Shown one piece after another: positions 1 to 5,252 of a DNA stretch of 5,426 nt (the stretch's first letter is position 1; every line of letters starts with the position of its first letter). A program made the position numbers and the translations under genes. The DNA is from JANXVV01 sp038230975 (GTDB lineage Bacteria > Planctomycetota > Phycisphaerae > Tepidisphaerales > Tepidisphaeraceae): positions 1-5,426 of the forward strand of contig JBBRMF010000327.1 of the NCBI GenBank assembly GCA_038230975.1, given 5' to 3'. The notes under the pieces were generated by a model. The model did not search any database. It worked only from the letters and a program-made list of their open reading frames with translations, and was not told where the DNA came from.

Positions 1-24
1 CAATCAATCTCAGGCAGGCTCTCT

Positions 25-57
25 GAAGACGTGAGGGCGGGCGTTCCGCCAATCTTC
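25..57. other. Short imperfect stem-loop in the leader region
   Basis: GGCGG (36-40) can pair with CCGCC (46-50) around a 5-nt loop. Outside this, GAAGA (25-29) can pair with TCTTC (53-57), leaving an unequal internal loop. A G-run and only four Ts follow (60-67), so this is not a good intrinsic terminator. It could be the end of an upstream transcript or chance. Apart from this and the promoter below, I see nothing in the first 152 nt. Confidence 0.2.
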
Positions 58-130
58 GGGGGGTTTTGCAAGAGGCTCAGGGGATAATACCCGCCGATCT
101 CGTCACGCACCCCGCAATCGGTTTGGTGAT

Positions 131-158
131 TTGGCCGATAGTATTGGCAGGGTATGAT
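131..158 (+). promoter_or_regulatory. Putative sigma-70-type promoter of the acyltransferase gene
   Basis: TTGGCC (131-136) matches TTGACA at 4 of 6 positions, and TATGAT (153-158) matches TATAAT at 5 of 6, with a 16-nt spacer. The predicted transcription start falls near 165-169. The ATG at 154 would then lie inside the -10 box, so the ATG at 169 is the better start and the message would be leaderless or nearly so. This rests on consensus matching by eye. Confidence 0.4.
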
Positions 159-168
159 CGGATTGCCT

Positions 169-1446
169 ATGATTGAACCGACCCCGAGGTTGGAAAAACC
201 CGCGATTCAATGGCCGATGGCAACGTCGCATCTCTGGCAGTTGGATGTGCTGCGCGCCGCCGCGATCCTGATGGTGTTTTGCTATCATTTACTCGGCGCA
301 TCGCACGATAGTTTCAGGCTATATGACAAGAGCCCGGGGGGGAGTTGGAACATCGTGCCGCAGTTCCCCGATACCACGACACTGCGAATTTTCTATCCGT
401 TTTCAATGGGACAGGTGGGAGTGGTTCTGTTCTTTGTGCTGAGTGGATTCTGCATTCACCATTCGATTTTGCAGGGCCGTCGAAAGGCGATGGCACTGCA
501 ACACGAACCACCGCGTTTTAATTTCATCGCATTTATGTTGCGTCGAACGTGGCGGATTTACCCGGCCTACCTGGTTGCACTTTTCGCTTTTTTCGCCATG
601 CAGCGGATCGTCGAGCATCGTGCGGGTGGCCCGCTTTTCAAAGGCGCCGGCGATCTGGTCTGGCACGTGTTCATGGTGCATAATCTGAGGCAGGCGACAT
701 TTCAGTCCATCAATGCTTCGTTCTGGAGCCTCGGTGTTGAATGGCAGTTCTATTGGATCTATCCACTATTCCTTTTGCTCCGGCATCGGATGGGGATCCT
801 GATGGCGATTGGTTTGACCGCGGCGCTCAGCGTTGGCTGCCAGATGATGGTGGTGCTGCGGCATTTGGATTCAGGCATTAATTCCGATGCGTGGAATAAT
901 CTGCCTTTGATTACGTGGTTCAACTGGTGTCTGGGCGCGCTGGTCGCGGAATACTGGGATCGGGGGAAGCGGTTTTTTCAAATGCCGACTTTCGTGTTCG
1001 TTGGCTTGTGGGCCTTGCTACTAATTTTCGCGGGGTATGATCCATCGAGTGACTGGGTGTCGGGCATGATCGGGATGGCTTGGCCGATCATGTTCGCGAT
1101 GACCTTGGAGATGTACATCCATTTGAAACGCAAGTCATACGGGCCGGAGCGTTGGGTTACTCCGATCGGATTATGCAGCTACTCGCTGTATTTGCTGCAT
1201 CAACCGTTACTAAGTCCGATGCTGAACGTCGCCCATCAATGGCTTAGATTACCGGCGATTCACTGGGTCGATTTGACGGTCACGGGGTTTATTATTTTCA
1301 TGGTTCTTTTTGGAATGGCGTGGATGAGTTTTCGATGGATCGAACAGCCGGGGATTCAGTTGGGGCATTATTTTTCGAGAAAAGTGCGGCGAGGGGAAGC
1401 GAAGGCGGGGGTTCCGATTTTGGCGGTGAGTGGGGCGGGGTCGTGA
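169..1446 (+). CDS. Acyltransferase 3 family membrane protein (OafA/YrhL-like)
   Basis: This is a 425-residue multi-pass inner-membrane protein of the acyltransferase-3 family, whose members transfer acetyl or other acyl groups to sugars of O-antigen, peptidoglycan, exopolysaccharide or secondary metabolites. Family motifs appear in order. 'LDVLRAAAILMVFCYH' (25-40) ends in the presumed catalytic His40. 'GQVGVVLFFVLSGFCI' (81-96) is followed by 'RRTWRIYPAY' (125-134), 'SFWSLGVEWQFYWIYP' with Glu191, a late 'YSLYLLHQPLL', and the C-terminal 'RWIEQPG'. The rest is hydrophobic helices with short loops, and there is no C-terminal SGNH domain. An in-frame ATG at 154 adds five residues but overlaps the -10 box; the ATG at 217 would also keep every motif. 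The gene ends 31 nt before dus on the same strand. The family is clear, but the acceptor substrate cannot be told from sequence. Confidence 0.93.
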   Translation: MIEPTPRLEKPAIQWPMATSHLWQLDVLRAAAILMVFCYHLLGASHDSFRLYDKSPGGSWNIVPQFPDTTTLRIFYPFSMGQVGVVLFFVLSGFCIHHSILQGRRKAMALQHEPPRFNFIAFMLRRTWRIYPAYLVALFAFFAMQRIVEHRAGGPLFKGAGDLVWHVFMVHNLRQATFQSINASFWSLGVEWQFYWIYPLFLLLRHRMGILMAIGLTAALSVGCQMMVVLRHLDSGINSDAWNNLPLITWFNWCLGALVAEYWDRGKRFFQMPTFVFVGLWALLLIFAGYDPSSDWVSGMIGMAWPIMFAMTLEMYIHLKRKSYGPERWVTPIGLCSYSLYLLHQPLLSPMLNVAHQWLRLPAIHWVDLTVTGFIIFMVLFGMAWMSFRWIEQPGIQLGHYFSRKVRRGEAKAGVPILAVSGAGS

Positions 1447-1462
1447 TTCTGTGCATCTCCGC

Positions 1463-1468
1463 TATCAT
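1463..1468 (+). promoter_or_regulatory. Possible -10 box directly upstream of dus
   Basis: TATCAT matches TATAAT at 5 of 6 positions and lies 9 nt before the dus ATG. No acceptable -35 box is visible at 16-18 nt upstream. There is also no Shine-Dalgarno before the ATG. Either dus has its own leaderless start here or it is translated from the acyltransferase transcript. The hexamer may be chance. Confidence 0.2.
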
Positions 1469-1477
1469 GCACGACGC

Positions 1478-2575
1478 ATGAAAATTGGTCCCATTCAACT
1501 GTCCTCTCCGTTTTGCCAGGCTGGCCTGGCTGGGTATAGCGATCGCGCGATGCGACTTGTGGCGCGGCGGCGGGGGTGCGCGTACGCCGTCACCGAAGCC
1601 CTTCTCGACGTGATTATGCTCAACGGCGGCGAGGGGTTGCGCCGTTCCATCGATCTGAACGATGAAGATCATCCGCTTGCCGGCCAGATCATGGGCAGCG
1701 AACCGGAGACCATGTCGCGGGCCGCGCGGATTATGTACGATGCGGGATATGACGTGGTGGATTTGAACTACGCCTGCCCGGTGAAAAAGATCAAGAACAA
1801 GGCGCGCGGCGGTCACATGTTGCTGGATGTGCCGCGCGGGATTTCGATCTTGCGCGCGGTTCGCGATGAACTTCCCGATGCCACTTTGACGATGAGCCTG
1901 CGGCGTGGGTTTGATGACTCAGCCGAGTCGGAGGATCGATTTTTCCAAGTCGTCGAAACCGCCTGGTCACTGGGATTTGCGGCGATTCGAGTGCATGCCC
2001 GGACGGTGGAACAGAAATACATGGGGCGGTCTCGGTGGCCATTCTTGCGGGATCTTAAACAGCGGTATCCGGACAAAACCATTCTTGGCAGCGGTGATGT
2101 TTTCACGGCGGAAGACGCCGTGCGAATGCTGCGCGAGACGGGTGTCGATATTGTCTGGATCGCGCGCGGGGCGATTGGGAATCCGTGGATTTTTCGGCAT
2201 GCGGAGGAATTGTTGCAATCGGAACTCGCGAGCAATCTTGTAGGGGCCACTAAAGCGAACCCTGCGAAATCGATTCTCACCCCCCCGACGATCGAAGAGC
2301 AGCGGGAGGCGTTGGCCGAACATTTTTCAATCGCGATGGAAATTCACGGGGAGTCCTTGGCGGGGCGGCGGATGCGAAAGATGGGGATCAAGTACAGCCG
2401 ATTTCATCCGCAGGCGGCTGAAGTGAAAAAAGAATTCATCGGTGTACACAGCCTGCGCGACTGGACGAATGTGTTGAACAAGTTCTACAGTGCCGGTGGG
2501 CCGGGTGTGTGGCCGAGCGCGGATGCGGCCGATGAGGTGAACGGTGGGGATTTGCAAAGCTGCGAGGTGGGTTAG
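1478..2575 (+). CDS. dus: tRNA-dihydrouridine synthase (Dus family, FMN-dependent)
   Basis: This 365-residue cytosolic flavoenzyme reduces specific uridines in the tRNA body to 5,6-dihydrouridine using NADPH and FMN. An N-terminal TIM barrel carries 'QAGLAGYSDRAMR' (14-26), the flavin-side motif equivalent to APMAGVTD. 'DLNYACPVKK' (95-104) holds the catalytic Cys100. 'VHARTVEQ' (172-179) contributes tRNA/FMN-binding His173 and Arg175, 'GSGDVF' (204-209) matches the usual GNGDI, and 'ARGAIGNPWIF' (229-239) is the phosphate-binding end of the barrel. A C-terminal helical tRNA-binding domain follows (about 272-340, 'GRRMRKMGIKYSRFHP'). The usual V-K-x-R-x-G motif reads M-S-L-R-R-G (139-144), so a normally conserved Lys is Ser140. 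I chose the ATG at 1478 because the protein then begins at the family's usual first strand; a GTG at 1430 would add 16 residues with no family match and overlap the upstream gene. The A/B/C subfamily is not assignable, so uridine specificity is unknown. Confidence 0.95.
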   Translation: MKIGPIQLSSPFCQAGLAGYSDRAMRLVARRRGCAYAVTEALLDVIMLNGGEGLRRSIDLNDEDHPLAGQIMGSEPETMSRAARIMYDAGYDVVDLNYACPVKKIKNKARGGHMLLDVPRGISILRAVRDELPDATLTMSLRRGFDDSAESEDRFFQVVETAWSLGFAAIRVHARTVEQKYMGRSRWPFLRDLKQRYPDKTILGSGDVFTAEDAVRMLRETGVDIVWIARGAIGNPWIFRHAEELLQSELASNLVGATKANPAKSILTPPTIEEQREALAEHFSIAMEIHGESLAGRRMRKMGIKYSRFHPQAAEVKKEFIGVHSLRDWTNVLNKFYSAGGPGVWPSADAADEVNGGDLQSCEVG

Positions 2576-2605
2576 AGCACTTTTCAGGTTGGTAGGTTGC
2601 CCGTT

Positions 2606-2686
2606 GCCACGGGTCGCGGTACTCCAAGACACCTGTATCTTTTTACCGCCCACACGCACAGGTCTCGGAGTACCGCGACCTGTGGC
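2606..2686. repeat. Long imperfect palindrome (29-31 nt arms) between convergent genes
   Basis: The left arm (2606-2636) begins GCCACGGGTCGCGGTACTCC. The right arm (2658-2686) reads, on the other strand, GCCACAGGTCGCGGTACTCC and then continues. The arms differ at two positions, one of which is a G-U wobble in + strand RNA, and by a 2-nt bulge (CA at about 2631-2632). The loop is 21 nt (2637-2657). It lies 30 nt after the dus stop and 135 nt from the end of the convergent Uma2 gene. No T-tract follows on either side, so it is not a typical intrinsic terminator. It could still stop or protect both converging transcripts. A repeated REP- or MITE-like element is the other reading. The rest of the gap (2576-2605 and 2687-2821) shows nothing I recognise. 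Confidence 0.85.
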
Positions 2687-2821
2687 ACCCGCGGATGTCA
2701 CTACACCAACGTGCAAAACTCTCTAGAAACGCTTGCTTGGCCGGTTCGCGCGTAAATTGCCTTTCTTCTTCCCAGTGCGCAGGCCGGGCGTGTTACAGCA
2801 TTTGGGATGAGGAAGCGGGTC

Positions 2822-3451
2822 TTATTCTTGCGTCCCCTGCGTCACCGCCGTGGCCACATCCACTTCAAATCCAACCAATAAGACAGAGGAAGCGCATTCA
2901 CCTTCCTTAAAGGTTCCATGCAGGTCGTATTGCGATCCCCGAAGTGTTAGCACCGTGATTTGTCGAAGCTTGGGATCGACGATCCAGTATTCGGGAATGC
3001 CGGCGTCCGCGTAATCGGAACGCTTAGTTTCAAAGTCGCGACTGCGGTCGTCGTCACTGACGACTTCCATGACCAGGTCAGCCGACTCCCAATACTCATT
3101 GGCAATGCGCGACGCGTGTTGAGTGAGCATGAATGTCACATCCGGCTCGCGGAACTTTCCGGAACGAAGGCGTATGCGGAAAGGGGCAACCAGGGCTTTG
3201 CCAAGCCGTTGCGGTGCGACGAAGGCCCGTAAGGCGTCGAACAGAAAGATCACGATCAGTTGATGGATCATGGTCGGCATCGCCAAAACCTCGACATGAC
3301 CGTCAGTGAATTCAACGAGCCGATTTGTTTCCAAGGCCAGATATTCCTGTTCGCTCCAGTGTCCCTGGTTGGGGAAGAGCCTGGCGATTTCCCAAGCGGG
3401 CTCGTTCGGCCCGATCGGTCGCGGAGGGAATGGAATGCTTTGCGAGACCAT
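2822..3451 (-). CDS. Uma2 family protein (DUF820, PD-(D/E)XK nuclease-like fold)
   Basis: This is a 209-residue soluble protein of the Uma2 / DUF820 family, which has a restriction-endonuclease-like core and expands to many copies in cyanobacteria, planctomycetes and Chloroflexi. Its biological role is unknown. The family layout is complete. 'LVEFTDGHVEV' (45-55) matches the usual Y/F-E-L-I-D-G-x-L/V region. 'REPDVTFM' (101-108) supplies the PD acid Asp104. 'ADLVMEVVSDDDRSRDFETK' (124-143) gives Glu129 and Lys143, completing PD...ExK-like chemistry. 'YADAGIPEYWIVDP' (147-160) is the conserved tail motif. All presumed active-site residues are present, so it looks intact. It is the only minus-strand gene here, with its own promoter, its own Shine-Dalgarno and no operon partner, which suggests an independently acquired or duplicated unit. 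The start is fixed by the AAGGAAA site 6 nt upstream. Confidence 0.93.
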   Translation of the reverse strand: MVSQSIPFPPRPIGPNEPAWEIARLFPNQGHWSEQEYLALETNRLVEFTDGHVEVLAMPTMIHQLIVIFLFDALRAFVAPQRLGKALVAPFRIRLRSGKFREPDVTFMLTQHASRIANEYWESADLVMEVVSDDDRSRDFETKRSDYADAGIPEYWIVDPKLRQITVLTLRGSQYDLHGTFKEGECASSVLLVGFEVDVATAVTQGTQE

Positions 3452-3457
3452 CGTCGG

Positions 3458-3464
3458 TTTCCTT
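3458..3464 (-). promoter_or_regulatory. Shine-Dalgarno site of the Uma2 gene
   Basis: Read on the minus strand this is AAGGAAA, 6 nt before the ATG at 3451. It is the best ribosome-binding site in the window and settles the Uma2 start. The + strand genes have none or weak ones. Confidence 0.7.
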
Positions 3465-3480
3465 GACAGATAGCAGTCGT

Positions 3481-3502
3481 CACGATCAGTATAGCACGAT
3501 CA
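3481..3502. repeat. Direct repeat CACGATCA flanking the Uma2 -10 box
   Basis: CACGATCA occurs at 3481-3488 and 3495-3502, a 14-bp period. On the minus strand the copies read TGATCGTG and sit immediately on each side of TATACT. The position would suit a repressor operator covering RNA polymerase. GATC-containing words are common here, so chance is possible. Confidence 0.35.
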
Positions 3503-3517
3503 ATCTGAGGGAGGCAA
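3488..3517 (-). promoter_or_regulatory. Putative sigma-70-type promoter of the Uma2 gene
   Basis: On the minus strand, TTGCCT (3517-3512) matches TTGACA at 4 of 6 positions and TATACT (3493-3488) matches TATAAT at 5 of 6, with an 18-nt spacer. Transcription would begin near 3481, giving a leader of about 30 nt that contains the Shine-Dalgarno site. The order -35, -10, SD, ATG is normal. Confidence 0.5.
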
Positions 3518-3645
3518 TTGTGTAGCTTGCTTTGCCGGATCAGCAAAGAACGTGTTGATTCGATTGGGGTACCGCGAGCATGGGAAGGATGCCCATACCA
3601 CGAATAAGCACCCGGTGTATGATCGGAATCGGATGCGTTTTTGCG

Positions 3646-3651
3646 TACAAT
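3646..3651 (+). promoter_or_regulatory. Possible -10 box of the small gene / tsaD unit
   Basis: TACAAT matches TATAAT at 5 of 6 positions and ends 7 nt before the ATG at 3659, so transcription could start on the start codon itself. No clear -35 or complete extended -10 is seen. A second candidate, TATGAT, lies at 3618-3623. No Shine-Dalgarno precedes the ATG. The region 3518-3645 otherwise holds only a weak ATGGG/CCCAT hairpin (3580-3596). Confidence 0.3.
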
Positions 3652-3658
3652 CCTCTTC

Positions 3659-3928
3659 ATGCACTCCAAGACCCCACCTCATAATCGGCTGGCCAAAGTT
3701 CTCCCGGAAGAATGGCGGAAATATCTGGTGTCGCTGGGCGTTCCCAAGCGAAAGTACACGGCCGTTTTGAAGGCGACGCTGACCGATGGCCGGGTGATTG
3801 AAGAGATGATCGTTGAGGAAGGTTGGATCATCGCGCTTGATCGCAGCGGATTGGCAGGCACGTTTGAGAAGCGGATTGATTTTGATCCACGAACGATCAC
3901 GGATGTGGAAGTGATTCAGGTTGTGTAG
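3659..3928 (+). CDS. Small hypothetical protein (89 aa) upstream of tsaD
   Basis: I do not recognise a named family. The 89-residue product has no signal peptide and no membrane segment. It is charged, with a basic N-terminal part ('HSKTPPHNRLAK', then 'VPKRKYTAVLKATL' at 28-41) and alternating hydrophobic/polar stretches ('GRVIEEMIVEEGWIIALD', 44-61; 'KRIDFDPRTITDVEVIQVV', 71-89) that suggest a small beta-rich fold. It is probably real. Codon use resembles its neighbours, the frame is intact, and it lies 36 nt before tsaD on the same strand, which implies co-transcription. I took the ATG at 3659; an in-frame TTG at 3641 would overlap the putative -10 box. A role in tRNA modification would be only guilt by association. 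Confidence 0.75.
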   Translation: MHSKTPPHNRLAKVLPEEWRKYLVSLGVPKRKYTAVLKATLTDGRVIEEMIVEEGWIIALDRSGLAGTFEKRIDFDPRTITDVEVIQVV

Positions 3929-3937
3929 CAACGAGAG

Positions 3938-3957
3938 CCCGGCGGCACCGCCGTGGG
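3938..3957 (+). other. GC-rich hairpin overlapping the tsaD ribosome-binding site
   Basis: CGGCG (3940-3944) pairs with CGCCG (3949-3953) around a GCAC loop. CC at 3938-3939 can add pairs with GG at 3955-3956 across a bulged T. The only Shine-Dalgarno-like bases before tsaD, GGGA at 3955-3958, lie 6 nt before its ATG and would be partly paired. No T-tract follows, so it is not a terminator. It could couple tsaD translation to the upstream small gene. Confidence 0.4.
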
Positions 3958-3964
3958 ATGATTT

Positions 3965-4984
3965 ATGGCGCTGATTCTCGGGATCGAATCCACGTGTGAT
4001 GAAACGGCTGCCGCTGTCGTGGCGGATGGCTACGACGTGCGCAGCAATATCGTCGCGACGCAGATTGAACTGCATGCAAAATATCGGGGCGTGGTGCCGG
4101 AGATTGCCTGCCGCGCGCATATCGAAAATATTCTGCCGGTCCTGCGGGAAGCAGTGCAGACGGCGGGGGTGCGGCTGGAAGATCTGGATGCCATTGCCGT
4201 GGCGTATCGGCCGGGGTTGATCGGTTCGTTGCTCATCGGTGTCACCGCGGCCAAGGCGTTGGCGTGGGCGCTGGGGAAGCCGTTGATCGGGGTGGATCAT
4301 GTACACGCGCACCTGTACAGCGTGAAGTTGGAGTCCCACACCGCGCCTGTCTTCCCGGCGGTGGGGATGGTGTGCAGCGGGGGGCATACGGCTCTTTACG
4401 ACGTGCAGGATTTTTCGATCATCACGCTCATCGGCGCGACGATCGATGATGCGGTCGGCGAGGCGTACGACAAAGTCGCCGCGATTCTGGGGCTGGGTTA
4501 TCCGGGAGGCCCGGTGATCGATCAGTTGGCTGCAACCGGATCTCCGACGGCGATCGATTTCCCGCGATCGACGCTGGGTCGCGATTCGCTGGATTTTTCT
4601 TTCAGTGGGTTGAAGACTTCGGTGCTGTATCACGTACGCGGGCACAAGGGGAAAGAGCGCGGTCCGGAGAGTTTGTCACAGGCTCAAATTGCGGATGTGG
4701 CGGCGAGCTTTCAGGCGGCGTGCGTCGATGTCATCGTAAAAAAAATCAAGCGGGCCGTGGCGCAAACGCGGGGGAGGTCCATCCTCATTGGTGGTGGTGT
4801 GTCGGCCAATCGCGGGCTGCGGGAAGCGATGAGCCGCTTCCACCTGCCGGTGTTCTTCCCACCGTTGCGCTATTGCACGGACAATGCCGCAATGTCTGCG
4901 GGGTTGGCGGAACTCTATTTTCAAGCCGGAAAATTCAGTGGACTGGATCTGGATGCGTTTGCATCCAGCGCGATCGGCCGTTGA
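3965..4984 (+). CDS. tsaD: tRNA N6-adenosine threonylcarbamoyltransferase TsaD (Gcp/YgjD)
   Basis: TsaD transfers threonylcarbamoyl from threonylcarbamoyl-AMP (made by TsaC/Sua5) to N6 of A37 in ANN-decoding tRNAs, giving t6A. It works in the cytosol with TsaB and TsaE, neither of which is in this window. The 339-residue length is normal for bacterial TsaD. It has the ASKHA fold, with 'GIESTCDETAAAVV' (6-19), 'HAKYRGVVPEIACRAH' (37-52), metal-binding His112 and His116 in 'DHVHAHLYS' (111-119), and 'CSGGHTAL' (137-144). Further on come 'IDDAVGEAYDKVA' (160-172), 'GYPGGP' (178-183), 'FSFSGLKT' (211-218), 'GGGVSANRGLR' (276-286) and 'CTDNAAMSAG' (304-313) with metal ligand Asp306. All catalytic residues are present. 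The usual G-P-G-L near residue 82 reads R-P-G-L, at a position I believe varies. The ATG at 3965 places the first strand at the N terminus, as expected. The gene is nearly always essential or important. Confidence 0.98.
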   Translation: MALILGIESTCDETAAAVVADGYDVRSNIVATQIELHAKYRGVVPEIACRAHIENILPVLREAVQTAGVRLEDLDAIAVAYRPGLIGSLLIGVTAAKALAWALGKPLIGVDHVHAHLYSVKLESHTAPVFPAVGMVCSGGHTALYDVQDFSIITLIGATIDDAVGEAYDKVAAILGLGYPGGPVIDQLAATGSPTAIDFPRSTLGRDSLDFSFSGLKTSVLYHVRGHKGKERGPESLSQAQIADVAASFQAACVDVIVKKIKRAVAQTRGRSILIGGGVSANRGLREAMSRFHLPVFFPPLRYCTDNAAMSAGLAELYFQAGKFSGLDLDAFASSAIGR

Positions 4985-5044
4985 ATCATCGCCTGTACTT
5001 CGATGTAAGCAGGTGGGTGAACTTCAGAGAAATCCGCGGGCCGA

Positions 5045-5074
5045 ATGCAACAAAATGAAACAAAATGCAACAGA
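5045..5074 (+). repeat. Three tandem 10-bp units, consensus ATGCAACAAA
   Basis: The units are ATGCAACAAA (5045-5054), ATGAAACAAA (5055-5064) and ATGCAACAGA (5065-5074). The first and second differ at one base, and the third differs from the first at one base. The 10-bp period is close to one DNA turn, and the strand is A-rich and T-poor. From memory I associate such strings with planctomycete intergenic DNA. It follows tsaD by 60 nt. Confidence 0.85.
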
Positions 5075-5090
5075 TTTCGAGGTGTCGAAA
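5075..5090. repeat. Small perfect hairpin TTTCGA-GGTG-TCGAAA
   Basis: TTTCGA (5075-5080) and TCGAAA (5085-5090) form a 6-bp stem with a GGTG loop. It directly abuts the tandem repeat, and an A-rich stretch follows. It is not a terminator on the + strand. Confidence 0.5.
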
Positions 5091-5099
5091 AATACAACA

Positions 5100-5210
5100 T
5101 TTCCCATTCTGTGTGGCTTGCGGTTGGATTTGTCCTACTTTTGTGTTGTGAGGCGGGGGGGCCCGTTCGCATTTTGAGGTCGAGCTTGTTCTCCAGGGTG
5201 GAATGGGAAA
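5100..5210. repeat. Distant 10-bp inverted repeat TTTCCCATTC / GAATGGGAAA
   Basis: TTTCCCATTC (5100-5109) is the exact reverse complement of GAATGGGAAA (5201-5210), 91 nt apart. The right copy runs into the next inverted repeat. The two copies might mark the ends of a small element, or be chance. Confidence 0.3.
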
Positions 5211-5252
5211 AGGGGACATCACTCGATTTGGATATGGGGGTCGTGTCCCCTT
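5210..5252. repeat. AAGGGGACA / TGTCCCCTT inverted repeat, REP-like or terminator-like
   Basis: AAGGGGACA (5210-5218) is the exact reverse complement of TGTCCCCTT (5244-5252); the loop is 25 nt. A T5 run follows at 5256-5260 after a GCA gap, so the RNA would resemble a loose intrinsic terminator for + strand transcription about 230 nt after tsaD. GGGGACA/TGTCCCC arms also resemble palindromes I recall as dispersed repeats in several phyla. Function is not decided by the sequence. Confidence 0.6.

Noticed and set aside
1..87. Frame 1 is open from the window edge to a TAA at 85-87, possibly the tail of an upstream gene
   Set aside because: Only 28 codons are visible, with no recognisable motif, so it cannot be told from chance.
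1539..1546. GCGATCGC, the cyanobacterial HIP1 octamer
   Set aside because: I noticed one exact copy and no abundance elsewhere, so it does not argue for a cyanobacterium.
1298..1816. 172-codon open frame on the minus strand
   Set aside because: It is antisense to the acyltransferase end and the dus start, has Pro-rich low-complexity sequence and shows no recognisable domain.
2327..2716. 129-codon minus-strand frame over the palindrome
   Set aside because: It overlaps the dus 3' end antisense, and its N-terminal third is the palindrome translated. There is no domain or ribosome-binding site.
3..3515. ATCAATCTCAGGCAGGC (3-19) resembles ATCAATCTGAGGGAGGC (3499-3515), 15 of 17 bases
   Set aside because: A match of this quality is expected about once or twice by chance in a window of this size, and the two contexts are not alike.
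152..3627. Shared 11-mer GTATGATCGGA at 152-162 and 3617-3627, both upstream of + strand genes
   Set aside because: Several 11-mer matches are expected by chance in this length. The second copy lacks a -35 box and is not at the same distance from a start codon.
3500..4645. 381-codon open frame on the minus strand
   Set aside because: It lies antisense to tsaD and the small gene. Its product is Arg/His-rich with no family pattern, whereas the + strand TsaD has every family motif. It is a shadow frame.
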